Part shown: positions 35,700 to 43,471 of the stretch, in pieces
Layout of the letters: each line of letters begins with the position of its first letter
Position numbering within the stretch: the stretch's first letter is position 1
Source of the DNA: JBCBSP01 sp964550935
GTDB taxonomy: Bacteria > Pseudomonadota > Alphaproteobacteria > Caulobacterales > Maricaulaceae
Direction: 5' to 3'
NCBI GenBank assembly: GCA_964550935.1
Contig: CAZKBB010000004.1
Coordinates: forward strand, 15,844-79,843
DNA length: 64,000 nt
The notes under the pieces: model-generated
Told to the model about the DNA's origin: nothing
Database searches by the model: none
The model's input: the letters and a program-made list of their open reading frames with translations, nothing else
Program-made: the position numbers and the translations under genes

Positions 35700-36182
35700 T
35701 TAAGCGGCGAACACCTCGACCACGCCGGTCTGCGGCGCGATGCGCACGCGCTCGCCGTTCGCGACGTGGTCGAACAAATCCTTGTGGGGATACTCGATGA
35801 TGGGGATCGCCTTGTCGAACCAGACTTCCGACAGGACCACGCCGGAGATCAGAAGCGAATCGCAGTTCTGAACGATCAGCGCCGCCGGCCCGCGCTCCAG
35901 CGAGACCAGGTCGAGCAGGACGAGCCCGGTATGGGTCGAGCCGATGCAGGCGGGAAACACCAGCGCCTTGCCCGCCACGTTCTGCTTGTAGAGCTCGTGA
36001 TGGGCGTCGCGCACCTCCGCGCGCTTGCTGGGCAGCATGTTGGGCACCTTGCACATGGCCGCGGTGAAGTTGATCGCCTGGCGCGTCACGAGGGCGGGCG
36101 CGTCGCACGCCCCGTCCACGACGATGCGGCCGGTGAAACGCGCCTTCGCGGCGGCGTCTTTGGTCAGGGCGTTCGCACTCAT
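35700..36182 (-). CDS. Aconitase X small (swivel, DUF126) subunit
   Basis: A 160-residue DUF126 protein, the swivel domain of type II (two-subunit) aconitase X. The fold is visible in TGRIVVDGACDAPALVTRQAINFTAAMC, GKALVFPACIGSTHTG, ALIVQNCDSLLISGVVLSEVWFDKAIPIIEY and NGERVRIAP. The usual active-site loop of the family reads close to GRGSCSGS; here it is CIGSTHTG, keeping the GS pair but changing the residues on both sides. It overlaps the large-subunit stop by 4 bp (ATGA), so the subunits are made together. Confidence 0.88.
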   Translation of the reverse strand: MSANALTKDAAAKARFTGRIVVDGACDAPALVTRQAINFTAAMCKVPNMLPSKRAEVRDAHHELYKQNVAGKALVFPACIGSTHTGLVLLDLVSLERGPAALIVQNCDSLLISGVVLSEVWFDKAIPIIEYPHKDLFDHVANGERVRIAPQTGVVEVFAA

Positions 36183-37384
36183 GCCGCCGCTCCGGTCAGC
36201 TCCAGAATGTCGTCGAGATCGGCGTATTTCGCCCCTTCCAGGTAGTAGTGCAGCTTGCCTGACGGGGTCAGCACCTGCTGCTTGCCGACCCCGATACGCA
36301 GCGACAGCCCCGCGAGCGGGCAGTGGCTCAGGAGCTCGACGCCGGCCTCGGCGCAGTCCCGGCCCACATCGCTCTCCAGGAAGGCGTCGTAGGCGGCCGG
36401 GACGAGGTGGAACAGGACCGGTTTTTTGAGCGTCTTGCCCTGGAAGTGGCGGCCCACCTCCAGCGCCTCCTCCAGCGTCATCTGCGGGCAGCCGAAGGCG
36501 ATCACCGCGCTTTCGCGCTGCATGGCGCGCGAGGCCTTTAGATCGTCGAGATCGGCCTGGGTGATGGTGACGGTGCGCTCCGGCTCACGGCCTCCCAGCG
36601 CCGCGTCCAGCGTGGGCGCCTCGGGGGTCAGCCCGACCACGTGGAACATCGTCGCGCCGCCGGTGGACGCCATGGCCGCGCCCATATTCTTCAGCTCATG
36701 CAGGTTGAACGGGTGGTGATCGAGCACCGGGGTCTTGTCCACGCAGATCTTCCCGATCAGGAAGCCGAGCGCGGCCGCGTCCATCTCCTCGATGTCGAGC
36801 TTGATGTGGATCTGGGCGCGGCGGTTCTCGTCCAGGAGGAAGCCGAACTCCGGCGCCAGCCCGGTCACCGCGTGGCAGATGTCGATCATGATCGCGTTGC
36901 GGTTCGAGCGCGCCCCGATCACCGAGTTGGCGTAGATGATCGCAGAGCTTTCCGCCCAGCCCAGCACGTCGCCGAACTCGGGGATGTTGTCGTAGGCGTA
37001 GCACACGCACGAATAGTTCGGCGTCACGCCCAGCGCCTCGAGCTGGGCCTCGTGCCATTTCTGGGAGCGGAACACGATGCGGTTCTGGGGCCGGTAGTCA
37101 TAACCCGGGCGCGGGTTCAGCGTGGTCGGAACCTTCACCTTGACCCCGGCCTCCACGAGCTGGCGCACGAGTTCATAATAGGCGGTGTAAAAGAAGATCT
37201 TGAAGCTGCCGGTGAGGTGCGCGGACTTGATCGGCACGAGCCGGCGCGCGCCGAACGCCTCGCCGTAGCGCACCATGGTCTCCATGCACTTCGCGAGCGC
37301 AGGTCCCGCCTCGCCGGCGCGGATCGCGGCCTGCTCCTCGGTCAGCGTCATCGGTTCGGGCTTTAACGGGTATGGCGCGTTCAT
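36179..37384 (-). CDS. Aconitase X catalytic (large) subunit
   Basis: A 401-residue DUF521/aconitase-X catalytic subunit. Characterised relatives are hydro-lyases: cis-3-hydroxy-L-proline dehydratase in bacteria and mevalonate-5-phosphate dehydratase in archaea. Candidate iron-sulfur cysteines are all present: SCVCYAYDN, FGCPQMTLEEA and LLSHCPLAG. The substrate region AESSAIIYANSVIGARSNRN and C-terminal LTPSGKLHYYLEG are family hallmarks. SCVCYAYDN departs from the common CTPYxxGN, so substrate use may differ. It overlaps the genes on both sides by 4 bp. The pathway in this operon is not one I can name. Confidence 0.9.
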   Translation of the reverse strand: MNAPYPLKPEPMTLTEEQAAIRAGEAGPALAKCMETMVRYGEAFGARRLVPIKSAHLTGSFKIFFYTAYYELVRQLVEAGVKVKVPTTLNPRPGYDYRPQNRIVFRSQKWHEAQLEALGVTPNYSCVCYAYDNIPEFGDVLGWAESSAIIYANSVIGARSNRNAIMIDICHAVTGLAPEFGFLLDENRRAQIHIKLDIEEMDAAALGFLIGKICVDKTPVLDHHPFNLHELKNMGAAMASTGGATMFHVVGLTPEAPTLDAALGGREPERTVTITQADLDDLKASRAMQRESAVIAFGCPQMTLEEALEVGRHFQGKTLKKPVLFHLVPAAYDAFLESDVGRDCAEAGVELLSHCPLAGLSLRIGVGKQQVLTPSGKLHYYLEGAKYADLDDILELTGAAA

Positions 37385-37719
37385 CGCCGTTCTCCTGCGT
37401 TCCTGCGGCCCTCGATCTCCCAGGCGGCCTTGCCGACATCGCTCACATCGACGAGCCGGCCCTCGCCGTCGCGTTCCAGCGCCGCGCCGCGCGGCGCGTC
37501 GAGGAAGGGGGCGAAATCCGGCGCGCCGGCCAGAAGCTGCTCGATCGGCGCCAGTACGGTGTTGGCCGGATCGGCCATCTCCGCGCCGGTCTCGGTTCCG
37601 GTGAAGGCGCGCCAGCCGGTGTCCTCGGCCGAGATCGGCTTGTCGCGATAGATGAGGTTCGCCCGCGCGCCGTCGGCGACGGCCCGGCTCATCAGCGCAA
37701 GCGGGGAGGCCGCGCTCAT
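37381..37719 (-). CDS. DUF2185 family protein
   Basis: A 112-residue protein matching DUF2185 (Imm33-like): MSRAVADGARANLIYRDKP, DTGWRAFTGTETGAEMADPAN, LAPIEQLLAGAP, LDAPRGAALERDGEGRLVDV. The family is often listed among toxin-immunity proteins, but here it lies between the TPP enzyme and the aconitase-X large subunit with 4-bp overlaps on both sides, so a role in this metabolic operon is more likely. ATG 37719 overlaps the previous stop; the frame extends upstream without support. No toxin is visible. Confidence 0.8.
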   Translation of the reverse strand: MSAASPLALMSRAVADGARANLIYRDKPISAEDTGWRAFTGTETGAEMADPANTVLAPIEQLLAGAPDFAPFLDAPRGAALERDGEGRLVDVSDVGKAAWEIEGRRNAGERR

Positions 37720-39443
37720 CCGGTCACCTTGCGCTTGAGCGCGCGGCCGATGAACTTCGCCTTCGTTGGCAGGTCGAAGCGCTTGAGATTGGTCGTCACC
37801 GCGCCTTTGGTGAAGCGGGTCGGCTTTGAGTAGTCGATATTGACCTCGACGATCACCGGCCGGTCGTCCTCGGCGAACGAGGCCGCGGCGGCCACGCCCG
37901 CCTCCACGTCCGCGTCGGTCTCGATGGAGACGAACTCGCACCCGACCGCTTCGGCCCAGGGCCCCAGCTTCACCGGGGGCAGCACGGTGCAGGTCTTGCG
38001 GTTATAGGGCGTCTCCTGGGCCTGAGCGATCTGGGACAGCTCGCCGTCGGCGAAGACGAAATACATCACGCCCGCGCCCTGGGCCTTGGCGGTCAGCGCC
38101 TCAAGCCCCGTCATCAGGAAGGCGCCGTCGCCCACGATGGCGGCGACCTGGCGGGTCGGATTGGCGAACTTCGCCGCGTTGGCCGCGGGCACGCAGTAAC
38201 CCATGCAGTTGAAGTCGGTCGGCGAGATGAAGCCGCGCGAGGCGTGGATCGGCATCAGCTCGGCGGCCAGGAAGGTGTGGTTGCCGTCGTCGGCGACCAC
38301 GATGGCGTCATCGTCGAGCCGGTCGCGCAGCGCCTTGAAGAAGACGCCCGGATTGACCCGCCCCTTGGGATCATGGCGCAGCCATTCAGCCTCGTACTCG
38401 GCCTTGGCCTTGGCGATCGTCTCGCGCGCAGCCCCGGGCCGCGGCGCGTCGAGCCGGGCCTCGATCGCGTCGGCGAGCGCGGGCAGGGCGTCGGCGGCGT
38501 CCGCGACGATCCCGATCTCGGCGGGGTGATTGGCGCCGATCGCGTCCGGGTTGATGTCGATATGGATGAGGCGCGGCGGCGGGGACGCGCCGAACGAGCC
38601 CGTCGCGATCTCCCCGAAGCGCACCCCGGCGGCCAGCATCACGTCGCAGCCTCTGAAGGCCCGCTCGCCGGCCGGAGACGCGCTCGGCCCGAAGCCGAAA
38701 CCGGCGTGCAGCGGATGGGTCGCGGGAAACACCGACAGGCCCTGAAGCGAGGTCGCGACCGGCGCGCCCAGACGCTCGGCGATGCGCACCAGCGCGTCGC
38801 TCGCGCGCGCCGCGCCCCAGCCGGCGAAGATGCACGGGCGTTCCGCTGCGATCAGCGCCTCGGCGGCGGCCTCGATCTGGTCGGGCTGTAGCGCCGGGCC
38901 CTCGATGACGGGCGGATCGGGCAGGGCCCCCGCCTCGCCGTCGAAGAGCTGCAGGTTGACCGGCACCTCCACATGCACCGGTCCGGGCTCGCCCGACATG
39001 GCGGTGCGGTAGGCCTCGTAGATCGTCGGGACCACGTCGGCGTGACGCTCGACGAGATACTGCGCCTTGGTGATCGGCTTGATCAGGGCGCGCCCGTCCA
39101 CCTCGTGCAACTGATAGCGCGAGCCGGTGTCGGTGCGGATGCCCCCGGTGATGACGAGCATCGGGACGCCGGCGAGATACGCCTCCCCGATCCCGCTCGC
39201 CGCATGGGTCAGCCCCGCGGCCGGCACCAGGACGCAGGTCCCGATCGTGTCGGTGGTGCGGCTGATCGCGTCCGCGCCGAAGGCCGCCCCGGCCTCGTGG
39301 GTGACCAGGATCGGCGTTATCTGATTCGACCGGCCGAGCTCGTCATAAAGCTCGGTGGTGTGGACGCCGGGAATCCCGAACGTATGGGTCACGCCGAGCC
39401 GCTCCAGGGCGTGGCGGACAAGCCAGGCGCCGGAGCGCTTCAT
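37716..39443 (-). CDS. Thiamine pyrophosphate enzyme, acetolactate-synthase family
   Basis: A 575-residue TPP enzyme with the usual three domains. The N-terminal domain carries the catalytic Glu in THEAGAAFGADA and the loop GIPGVHTTELYD. The central domain is at about 190-320. The C-terminal TPP/Mg motif starts GDGAFLMTGLEALTAK, where the usual metal-binding Asn of the GDG-N motif is replaced by an FADGE stretch. That departure leaves room for a reaction other than acetolactate synthesis, such as decarboxylation or carboligation of a 2-keto acid. No regulatory subunit is adjacent. It overlaps the aldehyde dehydrogenase stop by 4 bp. Confidence 0.9.
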   Translation of the reverse strand: MKRSGAWLVRHALERLGVTHTFGIPGVHTTELYDELGRSNQITPILVTHEAGAAFGADAISRTTDTIGTCVLVPAAGLTHAASGIGEAYLAGVPMLVITGGIRTDTGSRYQLHEVDGRALIKPITKAQYLVERHADVVPTIYEAYRTAMSGEPGPVHVEVPVNLQLFDGEAGALPDPPVIEGPALQPDQIEAAAEALIAAERPCIFAGWGAARASDALVRIAERLGAPVATSLQGLSVFPATHPLHAGFGFGPSASPAGERAFRGCDVMLAAGVRFGEIATGSFGASPPPRLIHIDINPDAIGANHPAEIGIVADAADALPALADAIEARLDAPRPGAARETIAKAKAEYEAEWLRHDPKGRVNPGVFFKALRDRLDDDAIVVADDGNHTFLAAELMPIHASRGFISPTDFNCMGYCVPAANAAKFANPTRQVAAIVGDGAFLMTGLEALTAKAQGAGVMYFVFADGELSQIAQAQETPYNRKTCTVLPPVKLGPWAEAVGCEFVSIETDADVEAGVAAAASFAEDDRPVIVEVNIDYSKPTRFTKGAVTTNLKRFDLPTKAKFIGRALKRKVTG

Positions 39444-40810
39444 GCGAGCTTCCTTAACGTGTCGAGCTTCTTGGCGTCATACGGCGGATAGCGCAGCGCG
39501 GAATCCAGCGCGAAGCCACGCTTCATCACCGCCTTGTCATGGCTGAAGCAGCGAAAGCTGTGCTCGCCGTGAAACGCGCCCATGCCGCTTTCCCCGATCC
39601 CGCCGAAGGGAAGCGCCGCGTTGGCCTGGAAGATCACCGCGTCATTGACCATCACCGTGCCTGAGCGCGTGCGCGCGATGACCTCTTCGGCGAAAGCGTC
39701 GTCCTCGGTGAACACGTAGAGCGCGAGCGGCGCGTCGCGCCCGCGCACGAACTCAAGCGCCTCGGCCCGGTCGGAGTAGGTCAGAACCGGCAGAACCGGC
39801 CCGAACACCTCTTCCTGCATGGCCGGGCTCTCTTCGGTCACGCCGGTCAGCACGGTCGGGGCGATATAGCGCTCGGACCGGTCTGTCTCGCCGCCGATGG
39901 CGGCCTTGTGAGGCTCGATCAGTTTGGCGACCCGGTCGAAATGGCGCTCGTTGACGAGGCGCGCGAAGTCAGGGCTGCGCTTGGGCTCCTCGCCGTAGAA
40001 GGCGTGCAGCGCCTCGCGCAGCGCCTCGATGAAGGCGTCGTGCACGCTGTCGTGGACCAGCGCATAGTCCGGCGCGACGCAGATCTGGCCGGCGTTCATG
40101 AACCGGCCCCAGGCGATGCGGCGCGCGCTGACCGCCAGGTCCGCGTCCGGCTCCACGATGGCCGGGCTCTTGCCGCCGAGCTCCAGCGTCACCGGTGTGA
40201 GATGCTTCGCGGCGGCGGCCATGACGATGCGCCCGACCTTCGCGCCGCCGGTGTAGAAGATTTTATCGAAGCGCTGGTCCAGGAGCGCGGTGGTCTCCTC
40301 CACCCCGCCCTCGATCACCGCGACGGCGGAACCGTCGAGATGCGCGCGAACGATCTCCAGAATGGCGTTCGAGGCCGACGGGGCCAGCTCGGACGGCTTG
40401 ATGACCGCGCAATTGCCCGCCGCGATCGCGCCGACGAGCGGCGCCAGACATTCCTGCACGGGATAATTCCAGGCCCCGATGATCAGCGCGACGCCATAGG
40501 GCTCCGGGCGGATCATCGATCTGGACGGAAAAGCCGCCAGCGGCGTGGCGACGCGCCGCGGCTTCATCCAGCGCTTGAGGCGCTTGGCCGCGCGCCGCGC
40601 CTCCTTCTTCACATAGTCGACCTCGGCGGTGAGGGTTTCGGCGGCGGGCTTGGCGAAGTCGGCCTTGAGCGCGTCGACGATGCGGGCCTCTTCAGCCTCC
40701 ATGGCGCGGGCCAGCGCGGTCAGTTGCTCCGCGCGCCACGCCGGGTCCAGCGTGCGTCCCGAGGCGAAGGCCTCGCGCAGGCGCGCAAGCGTCGCAGCGA
40801 TAGCGTCCAT
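39440..40810 (-). CDS. Class 3-type aldehyde dehydrogenase
   Basis: A 456-residue NAD(P)-dependent aldehyde dehydrogenase of the short class 3/fatty-aldehyde type (about 460 residues versus about 500 for class 1). Key residues are Glu in LELGGKSP, catalytic Cys244 in GQICVAPD, the cofactor stretch IIGAWNYPVQECLAPL, and the C-terminal FGGIGESGMGAFHGEHSF. GGAGGAGG precedes the start. It leads the six-gene operon with the TPP enzyme, DUF2185, both aconitase-X subunits and the aminotransferase. It may oxidise the aldehyde made by the TPP enzyme or transaminase. Confidence 0.95.
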   Translation of the reverse strand: MDAIAATLARLREAFASGRTLDPAWRAEQLTALARAMEAEEARIVDALKADFAKPAAETLTAEVDYVKKEARRAAKRLKRWMKPRRVATPLAAFPSRSMIRPEPYGVALIIGAWNYPVQECLAPLVGAIAAGNCAVIKPSELAPSASNAILEIVRAHLDGSAVAVIEGGVEETTALLDQRFDKIFYTGGAKVGRIVMAAAAKHLTPVTLELGGKSPAIVEPDADLAVSARRIAWGRFMNAGQICVAPDYALVHDSVHDAFIEALREALHAFYGEEPKRSPDFARLVNERHFDRVAKLIEPHKAAIGGETDRSERYIAPTVLTGVTEESPAMQEEVFGPVLPVLTYSDRAEALEFVRGRDAPLALYVFTEDDAFAEEVIARTRSGTVMVNDAVIFQANAALPFGGIGESGMGAFHGEHSFRCFSHDKAVMKRGFALDSALRYPPYDAKKLDTLRKLA

Positions 40811-40843
40811 TGAGACCTCCTCCCCGGGGCGGGCGTGTGCTAA

Positions 40844-40877
40844 ACGGCGTACTCTCGCCTTGGCGCACGTACGCCGT
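40844..40877. promoter_or_regulatory. 9-bp inverted repeat in divergent promoter region
   Basis: ACGGCGTAC (40844-40852) and GTACGCCGT (40869-40877) are perfect inverted copies with 16 bases between them, placed between the aldehyde dehydrogenase and the divergent tetR gene. It could be an operator or a pair of half-sites. Its sequence differs from the neighbouring TAAATGACC motif. Confidence 0.5.
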
Positions 40878-40882
40878 GACGT

Positions 40883-40899
40883 TAAATGACCGGCGGCCA
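40883..40899. promoter_or_regulatory. Operator-like motif, second copy
   Basis: TAAATGACCGGCGGCCA matches the motif at 34235-34251 at 13 of 17 positions, with the nine-base TAAATGACC, GG and CA identical. The right half is one base off a perfect TGACC/GGTCA repeat. The location suits control of both the aconitase-X operon and tetR. Confidence 0.5.
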
Positions 40900-40953
40900 G
40901 CTAACAAGCGGGCGACCCCGCCTCGAACAGGCTGAAGATTGGACGGTTCAGCG

Positions 40954-41658
40954 ATGACGATCGCCCCGGAGAGCCAGACGGCCGCAGGTCTTCGCGAAGG
41001 CCGACGCGCGCGCTCCGACGACCAGAAGCGCGCCCGCGCGAGCGCCATACTCGGCGCCGCCGAGGCGCTGTATCTGGACAATCCGGGCCAGCTGCCCACC
41101 GCAGCCGAGATCGCCAAGCGCGCCGGCGTCGCCAAGGGCACGGTCTATCTCTACTACGCCACCAAGGAGGAGGTGTATCTCGCCCTGCTGCAATGGCGAC
41201 TGGGCCGCTGGGCGGACTCCATAGTCGCGGCCATGCGCGCCCATGAGGGGGCGCTCACCCGCGAGGCGCTGATCCGCGCCTATATCGACTATCCCGTGAA
41301 GCACCCGGTGACGCTCAAGCTCGGCGCGCTTTCAAGCGTAGTGCTGGAGGCCAATGTGGGCGAGGCGGCCGCCGTGCGCTTCAAGCTGGCTCAGCTGGAG
41401 CGGCTGAAGCGCCTGGGACTCGCCGCGTCAATGAAAGCCGACGGCCTGGAGCCGGAACGCGCGACGCAGCTTTTCCTGCACGCCTACGCCTATCTGGTGG
41501 GCGTATGGCAGCTGTCCGATCCGCCTGCGGTCTGTCGCAAGGCGTTTCAGGCGACGCCGGAGCTCGCCCTGCTGGATCTGGACTTTCAGGCCGAGGCCGC
41601 GCGCGGGCTCGATGCGATCTGGGCCGGCGCGCTGACCTCTGAAACCTCCGGCGCGTAG
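40954..41658 (+). CDS. TetR-family regulator, beside the aconitase-X operon
   Basis: A protein of about 234 residues. The DNA-binding domain is normal for TetR (AILGAAEALYLDNPGQLPTAAEIAKRAGVAKGTVYLYYATKEEVYLALL), followed by an all-helical ligand domain. A TTG at 40939 gives five more residues; ATG 40954 is preferred because of its position after GGA. It is divergent from the aldehyde dehydrogenase operon, and two palindromic motifs lie between them, so it probably represses that operon and itself. Its 3' end overlaps the 3' end of the opposite-strand gene by 73 bp. Confidence 0.9.
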   Translation: MTIAPESQTAAGLREGRRARSDDQKRARASAILGAAEALYLDNPGQLPTAAEIAKRAGVAKGTVYLYYATKEEVYLALLQWRLGRWADSIVAAMRAHEGALTREALIRAYIDYPVKHPVTLKLGALSSVVLEANVGEAAAVRFKLAQLERLKRLGLAASMKADGLEPERATQLFLHAYAYLVGVWQLSDPPAVCRKAFQATPELALLDLDFQAEAARGLDAIWAGALTSETSGA

Positions 41659-42800
41659 ACCGGCCAGCGCGCGGCGAGCGTCTCGCCCTCGATCACGCGC
41701 AGCCGGCCGAATTGGGCCAGCACCGCCTCGCTCTGGGTCGGGCGCAGGAAGGCCCAATCGCCGGGCCCGGCCGTATCGGCGCGCGGCAGGGTCATCATCT
41801 GCTGGTTCGAGGAGAGGCCGTAGAGCGCGTTCTCCTTGAGGCCTTCAGGCCAGACCGGCTTGGCCATCCAGCGCCCGCCATAGAGAAACACCGTGTCGCG
41901 CGCGCCCGACAGAAGCGTGGTGAGCGGCTCGATGAAGGGCACGCGCACGCCCTCAAGGCGCTTCAGGATCGGCGTCGCGATGAAGGCGCCCGGCTGCAGC
42001 GCGGCCAGCTGGGGCAGGTCGAAATCGGTCGGCTTCACGAAGGCCGAGCCGATGGAGACGTCGTTCACCACCGTTCGCCCGTGAAGCGGCGCGGTGGGGC
42101 TGCCCGCCCCGTTCAGGATCGCGTCCTCTCCCAAAAGCCCGCGCTCTCGCGCGCGCTCCACAAAGCCGCGATAGGTTTGGTCGGAGGCCGCAACGGCCTT
42201 GTCGGGCGCGGCGAAGGGCGCTTTCGCGGCCTGAGCGTCGTAGCCCATCAGGCCGACAAGGCCCACCGCGCCGGCCCCGGCCTCGACCGCATCGAGCGCG
42301 GCGTCGAATGCAGCCCCGTCGCGCGCGCCGCCGCGGCGCAGGCCCACATCGATCTCGAGCGCCAGCCTCAGCGCGACCCCGAGCGCGCGCGCACGTGCGG
42401 CGTACTCGGCTACGCGCTGCGGCGTATCGGCGAGCCAGGTGATCTGAGCGCCCGCGTCGAAGCGCGCCTCGCCGAGCGCCTCGAAGACGGCGTCGATCGC
42501 GGGGGCCGGCAGGGGCTTGCCGAGCAGGATATCGCTGTCTGGAAACGCGCGTGCGGTCTGGATCAGGTAGGGCGCGTGAAAGCTCATGAAGCTCTGCGCC
42601 CCGGTGCGCTGGGCGACGCGGGCCAAAAGCGCCGCGCTCGGCAGGGACTTGTCCACCAGGCGCAGGCGCTTGCCCTGAACCATGGCGGCGAGCGCGTCGG
42701 CGTTGGCGTCCAGCCGATCGGCGTCGATCACCAGAACGGGGTGATGCTCGCCCGCCTGATGAAGCGCGTGCGAGAGCCGCGTCGCGGTCTCCGGGCTCAA
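41586..42800 (-). CDS. D-threonine aldolase/D-serine dehydratase-like PLP enzyme
   Basis: A 404-residue protein with an alanine-racemase-type N-terminal barrel (VLVIDADRLDANADALAAM, then LRLVDKSLPSAALLARV with the likely PLP Lys, LALEIDVGLRRGGA) and a C-terminal D-serine-dehydratase-like domain (KRLEGVRVPFIEP, LYGLSSNQQMMTLP). Relatives cleave or dehydrate beta-hydroxy D-amino acids. The His/Cys zinc site of DSD1-type enzymes is not evident. It overlaps the tetR upstream by 4 bp and is the last gene of the PLP lyase-MFS-TetR unit. The substrate is unknown. Confidence 0.82.
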   Translation of the reverse strand: MSPETATRLSHALHQAGEHHPVLVIDADRLDANADALAAMVQGKRLRLVDKSLPSAALLARVAQRTGAQSFMSFHAPYLIQTARAFPDSDILLGKPLPAPAIDAVFEALGEARFDAGAQITWLADTPQRVAEYAARARALGVALRLALEIDVGLRRGGARDGAAFDAALDAVEAGAGAVGLVGLMGYDAQAAKAPFAAPDKAVAASDQTYRGFVERARERGLLGEDAILNGAGSPTAPLHGRTVVNDVSIGSAFVKPTDFDLPQLAALQPGAFIATPILKRLEGVRVPFIEPLTTLLSGARDTVFLYGGRWMAKPVWPEGLKENALYGLSSNQQMMTLPRADTAGPGDWAFLRPTQSEAVLAQFGRLRVIEGETLAARWPVYAPEVSEVSAPAQIASSPRAASA

Positions 42801-43471
42801 CGGGCTGGCTCCGATGGAGACTCTGCGTCCGGCGCCAGGATGGTGTCGATCAGGCGCTCAAGCTGGGCCGCGACGCGTTCGCGCGTGGCCGGCGCGGCGG
42901 CGGAGAGTTGTTCGAACTCAAGCCTCAGGATCGCGCCGACCAGAAGCTCCGCGTCGGTTTCCGGCGCGGGCGAGCCGGCGCGCGCGCAGAAGGCTTGCGC
43001 TGCGTCATGCAGACGCGCGCGGTAGCGCCGGACCTCTTCAGCCAGCTCCGGCTCCAGGCGCGGGGCGTAGAAGAAGGCGAGCTCGAACGCGACCCCGTCG
43101 AGCGCGGGGCGTTCGGCCAGGCAGATATAGTCGGTGGCCAGGCGCGTGAGCTGATCCAGGACGCCGGCCCGGTCGAGCCCGCGCCCGCGCTGGTCGAGAA
43201 GGTCGCGCGCGGCGGTCCACAGCGCCTGCAGACCCGGCTCCCCGCGCTTGGCGAAGTGGCGGAAGGCCTCGGCCAGAAGCTCGGCCTTGTCGGCGAAGTA
43301 ATAGGTGGTCAGCGCCGGGGCGAGCCCGGCCGCCCTCGCCGCGGCGCGATGGCTGAAGCCCTCAAGCCCGTCCGCCGCGATCACCCGGATCGCGCCGTCA
43401 AGAAGCTGCTCGCGCGTGCGCGCCCCGCGTGCGGAGGTCGCTTTCGACGGGGTGGCGTGAGGCGGCGTCAT
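42797..43471 (-). CDS. TetR-family regulator, in the lyase-transporter unit
   Basis: A 224-residue regulator with an N-terminal HTH (LLDGAIRVIAADGLEGFSHRAAARAAGLAPALTTYYFADKAELLAEAF). Its ATG shares one base with the MFS stop (TGATG), and its own stop overlaps the next gene by 4 bp, so it is made within the operon it probably controls. The 16-bp palindrome at 46315-46330 at the head of this operon is the obvious candidate site. Confidence 0.9.
   Translation of the reverse strand: MTPPHATPSKATSARGARTREQLLDGAIRVIAADGLEGFSHRAAARAAGLAPALTTYYFADKAELLAEAFRHFAKRGEPGLQALWTAARDLLDQRGRGLDRAGVLDQLTRLATDYICLAERPALDGVAFELAFFYAPRLEPELAEEVRRYRARLHDAAQAFCARAGSPAPETDAELLVGAILRLEFEQLSAAAPATRERVAAQLERLIDTILAPDAESPSEPAR

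Noticed and set aside
36179..37384. Aconitase X as archaeal-type mevalonate-5-phosphate dehydratase, since HMG-CoA reductase is in the window
   Set aside because: The gene is locked in a catabolic-looking operon with aldehyde dehydrogenase, TPP enzyme and aminotransferase, 34 kb from the reductase. None of the other archaeal pathway enzymes (phosphomevalonate decarboxylase type UbiD/UbiX) is visible.
37381..37719. DUF2185 protein as an immunity gene of a toxin system
   Set aside because: No polymorphic toxin, secretion marker or nuclease domain is nearby, and the gene overlaps metabolic genes on both sides.
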